Shown here piece after piece: positions 48,925 through 60,674 of a DNA stretch of 64,000 nt. The position numbers and the translations under genes are program-made. The notes under the pieces were generated by a model. It was not told the origin of the DNA, did not search any database, and saw only the letters and a program-made list of their open reading frames with translations. The stretch is from Stenotrophomonas nitritireducens (GTDB lineage Bacteria > Pseudomonadota > Gammaproteobacteria > Xanthomonadales > Xanthomonadaceae), in assembly GCF_001700965.1 (NCBI RefSeq), contig NZ_CP016756.1, positions 3,338,501 to 3,402,500 on the forward strand. Reading direction: 5' to 3'. Within the stretch, counting starts at the first letter, position 1, and each line of letters begins with the position of its first letter.

Positions 48925-49677
48925 ATGATGCACACCAAGCGTCTTGTCGCCGTGGCCTGCGCCGCCCTGTTGTCCGTTTCCTTCACCGCCAATGCCCAGG
49001 ACAGTGAGGAATCCACCTCGCCGTTCAGCGCCAGCTACGGCGCGACCACCGATTACGTGTTCCGCGGCGTCTCGCAGACCGACGGTGGTCCGGCATTCCA
49101 GGCCGGTGCCAGCTACACCGCGCCGTTCGGCCTGTACGTCGGCGTGTGGGGTTCCAATGTCGATTTCGGCGACGGCGGCCCGAACTTCGAAGTCGATTAC
49201 AACATCGGCTGGAGCAAGGACCTGACCGACAGCTGGAACCTGGACCTGGGTGTGAACCGTTACACCTACGAAGGTGCTTCCAGCGGTTACGGCGACATCG
49301 ACTACAACGAATACCTGGCCAAGGTGACCTGGACCGGCCCGCTGACCGTCAGCGGCCTGCTGGGTTATGCCGACGACTACAGCAACACCGGTGCCAAGCA
49401 GACCTACAGCGCGCTGGAAGCCAGCTACGACATCGGCGATACCGGTTTCTCGATCGGTGCATCGGCCGGTTACACCACCATCAAGGAAAAGGCCAACGAA
49501 TGGCCGCGCCGCGCGGACTATTACGACGGCTCGGTGTCGGTGTCCAAGGCCTTCGGCCCGGCAACAGCCACCCTGGGCTACTACGACACCTTCGGTTCGG
49601 ATGCAGCGGACCTGCGCCGCGAGTCGGACAACTACAAGCCGGGCGTGGTGTTCACCGTGTCGGTGGACGTGCCCTGA
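48925..49677 (+). CDS. TorF-family putative porin
   Basis: Outer-membrane beta-barrel protein of 250 residues with a signal peptide (cleavage near ANAQ). SASYGATTDYVFRGVSQTDG at the barrel start, GSNVDFG, and VDYNIGWSKD are the hallmarks of the Gcw_chp/TorF family. Substrate unknown. GGAGAG (48913-48918) precedes ATGATG at 48925. It may be co-regulated with the sulfate operon but has its own leader of about 115 bases. Confidence 0.88.
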   Translation: MMHTKRLVAVACAALLSVSFTANAQDSEESTSPFSASYGATTDYVFRGVSQTDGGPAFQAGASYTAPFGLYVGVWGSNVDFGDGGPNFEVDYNIGWSKDLTDSWNLDLGVNRYTYEGASSGYGDIDYNEYLAKVTWTGPLTVSGLLGYADDYSNTGAKQTYSALEASYDIGDTGFSIGASAGYTTIKEKANEWPRRADYYDGSVSVSKAFGPATATLGYYDTFGSDAADLRRESDNYKPGVVFTVSVDVP

Positions 49678-49698
49678 TCCAAGCGTGATGGATGAAGG

Positions 49699-49726
49699 AA
49701 AAGGCGCCTTTCGGCGCCTTTTCTTT
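49699..49726 (+). terminator. Terminator of the TorF-type gene
   Basis: AAAAGGCGCC-TTTC-GGCGCCTTTT, then CTTT; perfect 10-bp stem. Confidence 0.9.
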
Positions 49727-49738
49727 GCCGGTGACTTT

Positions 49739-49835
49739 GTGGGAGCGGCGTAAGCCGCGAAGCTGATGGTCTGCCAGATGGTCAGCATCACCGCCACTTC
49801 ATTGCAGCCAGCTTCGCGGCTTACGCCGCTCCCAC
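49739..49835. repeat. Family B inverted REP pair
   Basis: Arms 49739-49763 and 49811-49835 are perfect 25-base inverse copies with core GCGGC-GTAA-GCCGC; both carry GTGGGAG where the pair at 41914-42026 has GTAGGAG. It lies between convergent TorF-type and tdh genes, with a terminator on each side. Confidence 0.9.
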
Positions 49836-49866
49836 AAGATCTAAAGCGCTATCGCTTCCAGATACA

Positions 49867-49892
49867 CGAAAGGCGCCTTATGGCGCCTTTCG
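49867..49892. terminator. Terminator hairpin of tdh
   Basis: CGAAAGGCGCC / GGCGCCTTTCG with loop TTAT, 19 bases beyond the tdh stop. Perfect 11-bp stem. Confidence 0.8.
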
Positions 49893-49910
49893 TTTGTCAC
49901 CCGACGGTGA

Positions 49911-50945
49911 TCAGTTCCAGCTCAGCACGACCTTGCCGGCCTTGCCCTGTTCCATCAGGTCGAAACCTTCCTGGAAGCGATCCACCGGCAGCTGGTGGGT
50001 CATCACCTTGCCCAGCGGGAAACCGCCCAGCACCAGCTGGGTCATCTTGTACCAGGTCTCGTACATCTTGCGGCCGTAGATGCCCTGCACGGTCAGGCCC
50101 TTGAAGATGATCTTGTCCCAGTCGCAGCCAGCGCCGCGCGGCATGATGCCGAGCATGGCGATCTTGCCGCCGTGGTACATGCAGTCGAGCATGTCGTTGA
50201 AGGCGCGCGGGTTGCCGCTCATCTCCAGGCCCACGTCGAAGCCCTCCATGTGCAGCTCGGCCATCACGTCCTTCAGCGACTGGTTGGCGACGTTGACCAC
50301 GCGGGTGGCGCCCATGTCGGCGGCCAGCTTCAGGCGGAAATCATTGACGTCGGTGACCACCACGTTGCGTGCACCGATGTGCTTGCAGATGCCGGCGGCA
50401 ATGATGCCGATCGGGCCGGCGCCGGTGATCAGCACGTCCTCGCCGATCACGTCGAACTCCAGCGCGCAATGCGCGGCGTTGCCGTACGGGTCGAAGAACG
50501 CGGCCAGCTCGGACGGTATCTGGTCCGGGATCGGCCACAGGTTGGTGGCCGGCATCACCATGTATTCGGCGAAGGCACCGTTGACGTTGACGCCGATGCC
50601 GACGGTGTTCGGGCACAGGTGCGGACGGCCGCCACGGCAGTTGCGGCAATGACCGCAGACGATGTGGCCTTCGGCCGATACGCGCTGGCCGATTTCATAA
50701 CCGGTCACGCCCGGGCCGATCTCGGCGATGCGGCCGACAAACTCGTGGCCGATGGTCAGGCCCGGCTTGATGGTGCGCTGGCTCCATTCGTCCCACAGGT
50801 AGATGTGCAGGTCGGTGCCACAGATGGCGGTCTTTTCCAGCTTGATCAGCACTTGGTTCGGGCCGGGCGTCGGTACCGGCACCTCTTCCATCCAGATGCC
50901 CTTGGTCGCTTCGCGCTTCACCAGCGCCTTCATCGTCTGTGCCAT
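49911..50945 (-). CDS. tdh: L-threonine 3-dehydrogenase
   Basis: Zinc- and NAD-dependent oxidation of threonine to 2-amino-3-ketobutyrate, the Kbl substrate. It has 344 residues. Zinc ligands are visible around Cys42 (AICGTDLH) and GHEFVG; a structural-zinc cluster is in [18 protein letters not shown] motif [11 protein letters not shown]. Lone gene, 6.6 kb from kbl. Confidence 0.95.
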   Translation of the reverse strand: MAQTMKALVKREATKGIWMEEVPVPTPGPNQVLIKLEKTAICGTDLHIYLWDEWSQRTIKPGLTIGHEFVGRIAEIGPGVTGYEIGQRVSAEGHIVCGHCRNCRGGRPHLCPNTVGIGVNVNGAFAEYMVMPATNLWPIPDQIPSELAAFFDPYGNAAHCALEFDVIGEDVLITGAGPIGIIAAGICKHIGARNVVVTDVNDFRLKLAADMGATRVVNVANQSLKDVMAELHMEGFDVGLEMSGNPRAFNDMLDCMYHGGKIAMLGIMPRGAGCDWDKIIFKGLTVQGIYGRKMYETWYKMTQLVLGGFPLGKVMTHQLPVDRFQEGFDLMEQGKAGKVVLSWN

Positions 50946-51079
50946 TGCAGGGGACCGCAGTGTGAGGAAAGCGCTGATTATAAGCTTTCAGCCGTAACCG
51001 CCCGGTACTGACCGATGACAGGGGCGGGAGACAGTTACAGTCGCTACAATCGGCCGTTCCAAACTTTCGGAATTGCCTG

Positions 51080-53245
<2,166 letters not shown>

Positions 53246-53270
53246 GTTCGGACTGCGTTGTTTGAATGAA

Positions 53271-53302
53271 AGCCCGGGCAGGAAACTGCCCGGGCTTTTT
53301 TT
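53271..53302 (+). terminator. Terminator of the S46 peptidase gene
   Basis: AGCCCGGGCAG-GAAA-CTGCCCGGGCT, perfect 11-bp stem, followed by six more T. Confidence 0.93.
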
Positions 53303-53322
53303 GTCGTGCAACCCGCAGATTT

Positions 53323-53418
53323 GTAGGAGCGGCGTCAGCCGCGAAGCCGGCAGTGTTGAAAGCACTGCATGCCCGCAATCGGATGGATCAGTGGCTTCGC
53401 GGCTGACGCCGCTCCCAC
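53323..53418. repeat. Family B inverted REP pair, diverged
   Basis: Left arm from 53323 (GTAGGAG, core GCGGC-GTCA-GCCGC) and right arm ending 53418 (GTGGGAG on the other strand). The arms differ at the third base. It lies between convergent genes. Confidence 0.85.
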
Positions 53419-53436
53419 GTTCGTGGCCTGGCAACT

Positions 53437-53676
53437 TTAATGCCGAGCCATGCTCGGCTGAGGCCATGCCGGGAAGGCCACTGCCGAGCATGGCTCGGCA
53501 CTACCGCTTTGGCCCCTCCCTTTCGCATAGCGAAGGGGAGGGTTGGGGAGGGGTAAGCCCTTCGCTGGTCGATGCAGCCGTGGCTTCGCAGCGAGCGCCG
53601 CGCCGTTGTAGTGCCGAGCCATGCTCGGCTGAAGCCTTACCGGTGAATCCCCATGCCGAGCATGGCTCGGCACTAC
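53437..53676. repeat. Family A REP island between convergent genes
   Basis: Degenerate REP near 53437-53459 with inverted REP 53482-53504; a C/T-rich hairpin CCCTCCCTTTCGC / GCGAAGGGGAGGG (about 53513-53554); then a second dimer, 53608-53630 and 53654-53676, with linker CTTACCGGTGAATCC. With the family B pair and terminator it fills the 468-base gap; no gene is seen. Confidence 0.88.
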
Positions 53677-53713
53677 ACCTTTGCCGCAGGCTCGGGAGGG
53701 GCAAGTTTCCGCC

Positions 53714-54586
53714 TCAGCGGTACGGCCCGGGCCCGCGCCACAGCAGTTCGCCGTAACGGTAGACGTACATCACGATGACGAACTGGCGCGCGTCGCCGAT
53801 GTCCTGCAATTCCGGTGAACCAGCCTGCAGCATGCGGCACTTGCTGGAACCGCGGCGCAGGGCGACTTCGGCCGGGCAGACCATCAGGTAGGTGGTGCCG
53901 GGCAGTGGGATCGACAGTTCCTTCTTGCCATCGACTTCCTTGGCGCCGTCCATCCAAGCGCGCAGTTTTTCTTCGCTCAGCAGGTCATAGATGATCTGGT
54001 AGCCGCCCACTTCCATGGCCGGCTCACCCGCGCTGCGGTCGATGCGACGGCCGCTGTCCTCGCCTTGTCCGGCCGAACGCCCGTTGTTGTCCTGCGCGGT
54101 GGTCCTGTCGAGGGAACCCGGCGGGCGGCCGGTCCAGGTCTGCGGACGGCGCGGCACGGTTTCCGATGGGCTGGCTGCCGCCGGTGGTGTGGGCGGGGCC
54201 TGCTCCTGCGCCTGGGTGGGCGTCTGTTCCTGCTCCGGTTCGCTGGGCGGCTCGATGTAGCGCGCCTCCGGTACCGGCTTGCGCATCTCGCTGCGCCGCT
54301 GCGTGGTGGGTTTGGGCTGCGCGCGGCTGGGCTTGTTGGGCTTGTCCTGTGGCGGCTGCTTGCTCGGCTGCTTGGACGGCGGCGCCTCGCCGAGGAAATC
54401 GACCTTGACCCGGCCGCCGCCCGAGGATCCCTGCGGCGAGGAAACCACCGGCGGGTTGGAGTGCAGCAGGAGCAGCAGCATCAACAAATGCAGCAGCACG
54501 GTGATCAGCGCCGCGGCCCAGCGGTCGCGACGTTCATGCCAGAGCTTGAGAGTGAACCGCGTCGGGGAAGTGGAGGTGCTGGTCAT
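53714..54586 (-). CDS. TonB/TolA-like membrane-anchored protein of unknown function
   Basis: 290 residues. One membrane anchor (about 22-42, AALITVLLHLLMLLLLLHS), a long Pro/Gln/Lys-rich linker (about 60-190), and a C-terminal domain of about 100 residues with three cysteines at most and a GYQIIYDLLSEEKLRAWM segment. The topology is that of TonB or TolA, but the C terminus does not show a TonB motif. Start at 54586 (MTSTSTSP); the frame extends upstream without a plausible signal. Confidence 0.75.
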   Translation of the reverse strand: MTSTSTSPTRFTLKLWHERRDRWAAALITVLLHLLMLLLLLHSNPPVVSSPQGSSGGGRVKVDFLGEAPPSKQPSKQPPQDKPNKPSRAQPKPTTQRRSEMRKPVPEARYIEPPSEPEQEQTPTQAQEQAPPTPPAAASPSETVPRRPQTWTGRPPGSLDRTTAQDNNGRSAGQGEDSGRRIDRSAGEPAMEVGGYQIIYDLLSEEKLRAWMDGAKEVDGKKELSIPLPGTTYLMVCPAEVALRRGSSKCRMLQAGSPELQDIGDARQFVIVMYVYRYGELLWRGPGPYR

Positions 54587-54885
54587 GCCGCGTCTGGGGA
54601 CTGGAAGTTGCTGCCCTCGTGCGGACGTCACGCCGAACCACCGGTAGGGAACCGGCATGGTAACGCCTGCGCCGGGCACACAACCGTGCCATCGGTGCTG
54701 CGGCCGATGGCCCGCTGCGGTTGAATGGGTCGGCCAATGGTGACAAACCGTGGGCACAGTTCTGCCATCGGGCTGCGACATCTGTATCGAAGGTAACCGT
54801 GGGCGGCGCCGGCCTGCCGCCGGGCTATGATGCGCCTCCCGTCGGATTCATCAGGCGGGCCCCACACAACAATGGAAACAGCTGC

Positions 54886-55530
54886 ATGCGCATCCTGCTT
54901 GCCCGCCACGGCGAAACGCCGTGGAACGCCGAAGGCCGCTACCAGGGCCAGATCGACATTCCCCTCTCGCCGGTAGGCGAGGCCCAGGCCAAGGCCTTGG
55001 GTGAGCGGCTGGCCGATGTGCAGATCACCCGTGCCGTGGCCTCGCCGCTGAGCCGCGCGCAGGCCACTGCGAAGGCGGCGCTGGGCAGTGCCCGCGAGGG
55101 CATGCTGCTGACCGAGCCTGACCTTCAGGAAATCGCCCACGGCGAATGGGAAGGCTTGCTTGCGAGCGAGATCGACGAAAAAGACCCGGCGCGGCTGCGC
55201 GCCTGGCGCGAGGAACCCGATACCGTGCTGATGCCCGGCGGCGAATCGCTGCGGCAGGTGCTGGACCGCAGCTGGCGTGGCCTGACCGCCGCTGCCGAAG
55301 GGCTGGGCGAGGATGACACCCTGCTGGTGGTCGCGCATGACGCGGTCAACCGGGTGATCCTGTGCAGGGTGCTTGGCCTGCCGATCTCCAAGCTGTGGAG
55401 CTTCCGCCAGGCCCCGACCACGCTGAACCTGCTCGAAGGCCCGGACGTCGAGCATCTGGAAGTAGTGCGACTGAACGATTGCGCCCACCACACCCCGTTC
55501 TTCGGCGAAGCCAAGCACCGCGCGCTGTAA
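54886..55530 (+). CDS. Histidine phosphatase family protein
   Basis: Phosphoglycerate-mutase-like phosphatase of 214 residues; cytoplasmic. The catalytic LLARHGETPWN (His8) and the second histidine in VVAHDAVNRV are present, as is SPLSRAQATA. It resembles cobalamin-pathway or sugar-phosphate phosphatases, but the context does not tell the substrate. ATG 54886 is chosen as the start because the fold begins there. Confidence 0.87.
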   Translation: MRILLARHGETPWNAEGRYQGQIDIPLSPVGEAQAKALGERLADVQITRAVASPLSRAQATAKAALGSAREGMLLTEPDLQEIAHGEWEGLLASEIDEKDPARLRAWREEPDTVLMPGGESLRQVLDRSWRGLTAAAEGLGEDDTLLVVAHDAVNRVILCRVLGLPISKLWSFRQAPTTLNLLEGPDVEHLEVVRLNDCAHHTPFFGEAKHRAL

Positions 55531-55548
55531 AGCAGGGCACGTAGACCT

Positions 55549-55758
55549 GTAGAGCCGAGCCACGCTCGGCTGGAGCATTACCGGTAAAGCCTCTGCCGAG
55601 CATGGCTCGGCACTACCGCTTCGCTCCCTCCCTTTGGCGAGGCCAAGGGGAGGGGGGCGCCCTTGGCAGCTTGATGCAGGTTCCCCACCTGTAGAGCCGA
55701 GCCACGCTCGGCTGGAGCATTACCAGCAAAGCCTCTGCCGAGCATGGCTCGGCACTAC
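55549..55758. repeat. Two family A REP dimers upstream of folC
   Basis: Dimers 55549-55616 and 55691-55758, each 68 bp, with GTAGAGCCGAGC-CAC-GCTCGGCT on the left and a standard inverted REP on the right; linkers CATTACCGGTAAAGCC and CATTACCAGCAAAGCC. Between them is a hairpin CCCTCCCTTTGGC / GCCAAGGGGAGGG (55626-55654). These fill most of the 355-base gap before folC; no gene is seen. Confidence 0.88.
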
Positions 55759-55885
55759 GCATATCCCGGCATGACATGCCGGCAAGCTTGGCGGCCGCAC
55801 GCAGTGGCCGCTGTATCATGGGCACCCCGCGCGCAACGCGCAGTCGGCCCTCAGCGCCGGCCCATGATCCAGAGAGTCTTCACGC

Positions 55886-57160
55886 ATGTCTTCCGCCCGT
55901 CCCGCCACGCTTGAACAGTGGCTTGCCCATATCGAACAGCAGCACCCGCAATCCATCGCGATGGGGCTGGAGCGCGTGCGCGAAGTCGCCGAGCGCATGC
56001 AGCTGGGGCAGCCGGCCGCGCACTGCATCGTGGTCGGCGGAACCAATGGCAAGGGCTCGACCGTGGCCTTCATCGAAGCCATCGCCCGTGCCGCGGAGTG
56101 GAAGGTGGGTGCGTACACCTCGCCGCATCTGCTGCGCTACAACGAACGCGTGCGCATCGATGGCCAGGACGTGGACGATGCCAGCCTGGTCGCCGGCTTC
56201 AACGCAGTCGAAGACGCACGTGGCGATACCCCGCTGACCTATTTCGAGTACGGCACGCTGTGCGCGCTGTGGCTGTTCCAGCAGGCCGGTTTGGATCTGG
56301 CGGTGCTGGAAGTCGGCCTCGGTGGCCGCCTGGACGCGGTCAACATCATCGATGCCGATGTGGCGGTGATCACCACCGTCGATATCGACCACGCCGATTG
56401 GCTGGGCAATGACCGCGAGGCCATCGGTGAGGAGAAGGCCGGCATCATCCGTGGCTGGAAGCCGGTGATCCTGGGCGAGATCGATCCCCCCTCCAGCGTA
56501 CTGCGGCGCGCCTACGTGCTCGGTGCCAATGCGATCCGCTTCGGCAGCGATTTCTTTGCCGAGGACATCGATTCGGAACTGTGGCGCTGGCGCGATGTTT
56601 CCTTCCGTCTGGAGCTGCCGCAGCCGGCCTTGTGGGCGCCGATCCAGCGCAACAACGCCGCCACCGCGGTGGCCGCCTTGCGCGCGCTGGACAAGCCGGT
56701 GCCGCGCGCGGCGTGGGCACAGGGCGTCGCCGACGCGCGAGTGGTCGGGCGGCTGCAGCGTTTCCAGCGCAACGGCGTTGACGTATTGCTGGATGTAGGC
56801 CACAACCCGCAAGCTGCCGCTGCGCTGGCTGCGGCACTCAAGGCCGAGCCGGCGGCTGGCCGCACCCTGGCGGTTTATGCCGCGCTGGCCGACAAGGACG
56901 CGGCCGGGGTGGTCGATGCGCTGCAGGGCCAGGTTGATGGCTGGTTCCTGGCCGGGCTGGAAGGCGCCCGCGGGCAGACCGCCGCGCAGCTGCGCGAACG
57001 CCTGGCAGGGACTGGCGCCAGTACTGCAGATTTGTCTGCAAGTGTCGCCCAGGCGCTGCAAGCCGCACTGGGTCAGGCCCGGCAGGGCGACCGGGTGCTG
57101 CTGTTCGGCTCCTTCCATACGGTGGCCGAAGCACTGCCACTTCTCCGTTCAGCTGACTAA
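55886..57160 (+). CDS. folC: Bifunctional folylpolyglutamate/dihydrofolate synthase
   Basis: Adds glutamate to folates and makes dihydrofolate. It has 424 residues. P-loop GGTNGKGSTV (51-60), the loop TSPHLLRYNERVRIDG, EVGLGGRLDAVN, and GHNPQAAAAL in the C-terminal domain. First gene of the widely conserved order folC, SPOR (dedD), cvpA, purF. Confidence 0.95.
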   Translation: MSSARPATLEQWLAHIEQQHPQSIAMGLERVREVAERMQLGQPAAHCIVVGGTNGKGSTVAFIEAIARAAEWKVGAYTSPHLLRYNERVRIDGQDVDDASLVAGFNAVEDARGDTPLTYFEYGTLCALWLFQQAGLDLAVLEVGLGGRLDAVNIIDADVAVITTVDIDHADWLGNDREAIGEEKAGIIRGWKPVILGEIDPPSSVLRRAYVLGANAIRFGSDFFAEDIDSELWRWRDVSFRLELPQPALWAPIQRNNAATAVAALRALDKPVPRAAWAQGVADARVVGRLQRFQRNGVDVLLDVGHNPQAAAALAAALKAEPAAGRTLAVYAALADKDAAGVVDALQGQVDGWFLAGLEGARGQTAAQLRERLAGTGASTADLSASVAQALQAALGQARQGDRVLLFGSFHTVAEALPLLRSAD

Positions 57161-57226
57161 GACGCTGCCGCGCGTGCCCCGCATATAATCACCGGGGCAC
57201 TCCGCCGCGCCGCGCATACGCCAATT

Positions 57227-58273
57227 GTGGATACTCCTCTGAAACAGCGACTGATTGGTGCCATCGTTCTGGTGGCTCTTGCCGTGATCTTCCTGCCGAT
57301 GCTGGTCAAAGGCCCCGCGCCCGATAGTGGCGTACAGGACGTGCCACTGAGTGCGCCTGCGGCCCCTGGTGAGGCCCAGTTCGAAACCCGTGAACTTCCT
57401 CTGGTCGCACCCGGCGCACCCGCAGGTGGTGCCTTGGGCATGCCTGCAGCGCAGCCGGAAACCGGCGTCGCCGCAGCAGCACCGGATCCGTCGGCCAGCG
57501 CCTTGCCGCCGTCGGCGGCTGCCGGCAACTACGCGGTCAACTTTGGTGCCTATGCCAGCGAGGCCGATGCCGACGCGGTGATCGCGCATCTGAAGAAATC
57601 CAATCTGCCCGGTTTCCGCCAGGCCGACACCATCAACGGCCGCCAGGCTTGGCGTGTGCGCATCGGCCCGTATGCCGATCGTGCCCAGGCCGAGTTGGTG
57701 CGGCTGGAGGCCGGCAAGGTCCGCAACGATGTGAATGCGCAGGTGGTGGTGCTCAATGCCGCTGCCGAAACTGCGGCTCCGGCAGCAGCTCCAGCAGCGA
57801 CGCCTGCTGCCGCACCGGCCAGCACCGCCACCGCTGCGGCCGCCACCGCCCCGGTGCGTACCGAGGCCTTGCCGCCGGAGCCGGCCAAGCCGGTCGCGGC
57901 AGCGCCCAAGCCCGAACCCAAGCCTGCTGCCAAACCGGAAGCGCCGAAGCCCGAGCCGGCACGTCCGGTCGCGGCAACGCCGGCGCCGGCGCCGGCCAAG
58001 CCGGCGGTCGCCACCCCGGCCGCGCCGGCCGCCAGCAATGTCGGTTTTGCCGTGCAGCTGGGTGCGTTTGGCCAGGCCGCCGACGCCAACGCGCTGCGTG
58101 ACCGCGCGCGTGCGGCGGGCTTCAGCGCCTTTGTCGAACAGGTGCGCACCGACAACGGCGTGCTCAACCGCGTCCGTATCGGCCCGGTCGCCAGCCGCGA
58201 GCAGGCTGAACAGCTCAAGGCACAGGTCGCGGCCAAGGTCGGCATTGCCGGCATGGTCCGCCCGCATCCTTGA
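57227..58273 (+). CDS. Membrane protein with two SPOR domains (DedD-like)
   Basis: Predicted septum-associated protein that binds denuded peptidoglycan glycans. It has 348 residues: one N-terminal membrane helix (10-27), a Pro/Ala linker, a SPOR domain at about 100-175 (YAVNFGAYASEADADAVI, RVRIGPYADRAQA), a long Ala/Pro/Lys-rich spacer, and a second SPOR domain at about 270-348 (FAVQLGAFGQAADANAL, RVRIGPVASREQA). E. coli DedD has only one SPOR domain. Start is GTG 57227. Confidence 0.9.
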   Translation: MDTPLKQRLIGAIVLVALAVIFLPMLVKGPAPDSGVQDVPLSAPAAPGEAQFETRELPLVAPGAPAGGALGMPAAQPETGVAAAAPDPSASALPPSAAAGNYAVNFGAYASEADADAVIAHLKKSNLPGFRQADTINGRQAWRVRIGPYADRAQAELVRLEAGKVRNDVNAQVVVLNAAAETAAPAAAPAATPAAAPASTATAAAATAPVRTEALPPEPAKPVAAAPKPEPKPAAKPEAPKPEPARPVAATPAPAPAKPAVATPAAPAASNVGFAVQLGAFGQAADANALRDRARAAGFSAFVEQVRTDNGVLNRVRIGPVASREQAEQLKAQVAAKVGIAGMVRPHP

Positions 58274-58330
58274 TGGGTTGTCCGCCGCTGGCCGAGCACG
58301 CGAGCGCGCGCTGCCTGCACGGGGCACGCG

Positions 58331-59065
58331 GTGATTGATCTGGCGCTGTTGGCGCTGATCGGCGTATCGGCCCTGTTCGGGCTGATGCGCGGCCTCTTGG
58401 CTACCGTACTGGGTGTGCTGAACTGGCTGTTGGCAGGCGCGGCAGCCTTCTACTACGGCGAGCGCGCGGCCTTGCTGCTGGCCGGCCAGGCCCAGCCCAG
58501 TGCCGGCGATTATGCCGGCGGTTACCTGCTGGTGTTCATCGGTGTGCTGCTGGCGGCCAGCCTGGTGGGGCGCCTGCTGCGCGGGGTGGTGGATGCCACG
58601 GTGCTGCTGAAATGGCCGGATCGCCTGCTGGGGCTGGCCCTGGGCCTGCTGCGTGGGGTCTTGTTCGCGGTGCTGGCGGTATTGCTGTTGGGCTTCACCT
58701 CGATGCGCGAGGAGGCCGGTTGGCGCCAGTCCAGCGTGCTGCCCTGGCTGCAGCCGATGGCCGACAAGCTGCGCGAGAAACTGCCGCAGCCACCTGAATC
58801 GCCGGCAATGGCGCTGATGGACTTGGGGAAGTCGGTGTTGGCAGGCGATAATGGCGGACCGAACGAAGCAGATGCGGGCAGTGGCTTGCTACCGGCGCCG
58901 TTGGAGGGGACAGCTTTTGATCCCCACCAGCGCAGCGGACAGCACGACCGAGCTGACCCGGCGGGGGCGTTGCCCTCCAACATCGATCCGGCGCAGGTGC
59001 GTCCGGGTCAACTCAAGCCGATACGGGTTGAGCCTCAGGGCCAGGCACGGCCACCTTCACGTTAA
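58331..59065 (+). CDS. cvpA: CvpA family membrane protein
   Basis: Inner-membrane protein of 244 residues with four hydrophobic segments in the first 125 residues and a Pro-rich hydrophilic tail. The usual motifs [16 protein letters not shown] and ADKLREKLP region are present. CvpA is associated with envelope stress and colicin V production in E. coli and is usually next to purF, as here. Probable GTG start at 58331. Confidence 0.92.
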   Translation: MIDLALLALIGVSALFGLMRGLLATVLGVLNWLLAGAAAFYYGERAALLLAGQAQPSAGDYAGGYLLVFIGVLLAASLVGRLLRGVVDATVLLKWPDRLLGLALGLLRGVLFAVLAVLLLGFTSMREEAGWRQSSVLPWLQPMADKLREKLPQPPESPAMALMDLGKSVLAGDNGGPNEADAGSGLLPAPLEGTAFDPHQRSGQHDRADPAGALPSNIDPAQVRPGQLKPIRVEPQGQARPPSR

Positions 59066-59094
59066 CGGGCATCGCCCAGCGGAGATCGCGCAAC

Positions 59095-60561
59095 ATGTGT
59101 GGCATCGTCGGAATCGTCGGCAACCAGAACGTCGCCGGGCAGCTTTATGACGGCCTGACCGTCCTCCAACACCGTGGCCAGGATGCGGCGGGCATCGCCA
59201 CCGCCGACGGCACCCGCCTGCGCGTGGAAAAGGCCAATGGCCTGGTCCGCGATGTGTTCGACGAGCGGCGCATGGCGCTGCTGCAGGGCCGCATCGGCAT
59301 CGCCCACGTGCGCTACCCTACCGCCGGTTCGGAAGGCACCGATGAGGCGCAGCCGTTCTACGTCAACTCGCCTTACGGCATCGCGCTGGCGCACAACGGC
59401 AACCTGATCAATACCGAGGCGCTGCGTCGCCAGGTGTTCGAGGCCGACCGCCGCAACATCAATACCGATTCGGACAGCGAAGTGCTGCTGAACGTGTTCG
59501 CCTACGAGCTGGACGCGCAGCGCATGCTGACCCCGGAAGCGGCCATCCGTGCCGTGGCCGGCGTGCACCGCCGCTGCAAGGGCGGCTATGCAGTGGTCAG
59601 CGTTGTGCTGGGCCTGGGCCTGGTGGCCTTCCGCGACCCGCATGGCATCCGCCCGCTGGTACTGGGCAAGCGCGAGCATGCCGAAGGCATCGAGTACGCC
59701 GTGGCCTCCGAATCGGTGGCGCTGGATGTGCTCGGCTTCGAGCGCATGCGTGATGTCGCGCCGGGCGAAGCGGTGGTCATCACCGAGCGCGGCGAGCTGT
59801 TCACCGAAATCTGCGCCACCAACACCCAGCAGACACCGTGCATCTTCGAGTACGTGTACTTCGCACGTCCGGACTCGATGATGGACAACGTGTCGGTGCA
59901 CAAAGCGCGCATGCGCATGGGCCAGAAACTGGGCGAGAAGATCCTGCGCCTGCGTCCGGACCACGACATCGACACCATCATCCCGATCCCGGACACCTCG
60001 CGCGATGCCGCGCTGGAGATGTCCAACGTGCTCGGCGTGAAGTACCGCGAAGGCTTCGTCAAGAACCGCTACGTCGGCCGTACCTTCATCATGCCGGGCC
60101 AGGGCGAACGCGTTAAGTCGGTGCGGCGCAAGCTCAACCCGATCCACCTGGAGTTCCGCAACCGCGTGGTGCTGCTGGTGGACGATTCCATCGTGCGCGG
60201 CACTACCAGCCAGCAGATCGTGCAGATGGCGCGCGATGCCGGCGCACGCAAGGTCTACCTGGCCAGCGCCGCGCCGCCGGTGCGTTACCCGAACATCTAC
60301 GGCATCGACATGCCGGCCGCCGAGGAATTGGTAGCCCACAACCGCAGCGTCGAGGAAATCGAAAAGCACCTGGGCTGCGATTGGCTGGTCTACCAGGACC
60401 TGGAAGACCTGGAAGTCGCCGTACGCGAAGGCAACCCGGAGCTGAAGGAATTCGATTCTTCCTGCTTCAACGGCGAATACGTCACCGGTATCGAACCCGG
60501 TTACTTCGAGCGCATCCAGCAGCTGCGTTCGGACGAAGCCAAGACCCAGCGCCGCGCATAA
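59095..60561 (+). CDS. purF: Amidophosphoribosyltransferase
   Basis: First committed step of purine synthesis: transfers the glutamine amide nitrogen to PRPP. It has 488 residues with the N-terminal nucleophile Cys2 ([10 protein letters not shown]), [14 protein letters not shown] loop [11 protein letters not shown], and the PRPP motif [14 protein letters not shown]. Cysteine arrangement is that of the enterobacterial (not iron-sulfur) form. It closes the folC-cvpA-purF group. Confidence 0.96.
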   Translation: MCGIVGIVGNQNVAGQLYDGLTVLQHRGQDAAGIATADGTRLRVEKANGLVRDVFDERRMALLQGRIGIAHVRYPTAGSEGTDEAQPFYVNSPYGIALAHNGNLINTEALRRQVFEADRRNINTDSDSEVLLNVFAYELDAQRMLTPEAAIRAVAGVHRRCKGGYAVVSVVLGLGLVAFRDPHGIRPLVLGKREHAEGIEYAVASESVALDVLGFERMRDVAPGEAVVITERGELFTEICATNTQQTPCIFEYVYFARPDSMMDNVSVHKARMRMGQKLGEKILRLRPDHDIDTIIPIPDTSRDAALEMSNVLGVKYREGFVKNRYVGRTFIMPGQGERVKSVRRKLNPIHLEFRNRVVLLVDDSIVRGTTSQQIVQMARDAGARKVYLASAAPPVRYPNIYGIDMPAAEELVAHNRSVEEIEKHLGCDWLVYQDLEDLEVAVREGNPELKEFDSSCFNGEYVTGIEPGYFERIQQLRSDEAKTQRRA

Positions 60562-60575
60562 GAAGCTGGAGGGCT

Positions 60576-60649
60576 CAAAGCCCTTCTGCCGCACGCAGCG
60601 CTCAAAGCCCCTCTACCGCCTGCGGGAGAGGGGTTGGGGTGAGGGCAGA
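60576..60649 (+). repeat. C/T-rich palindromic element after purF
   Basis: GGCTCAAAGCCC repeated with variation (60575 and about 60600), then CCCCTCTACCGCCTGCGGGAGAGGGG and a tail TTGGGGTGAGGGCAG. The tail matches the right arm of the element at 21266-21397, so they belong to one family. It lies 25 bases before the DUF455 gene. Confidence 0.7.
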
Positions 60650-60674
60650 ACGAAGCGGCAACCCGTGAGCAGCC

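Noticed and set aside
43335..50945. Sulfate/TorF block as a recent horizontal transfer island
   Set aside because: Base composition and codon use look like the neighbours; no integrase, tRNA or direct repeats at the borders.
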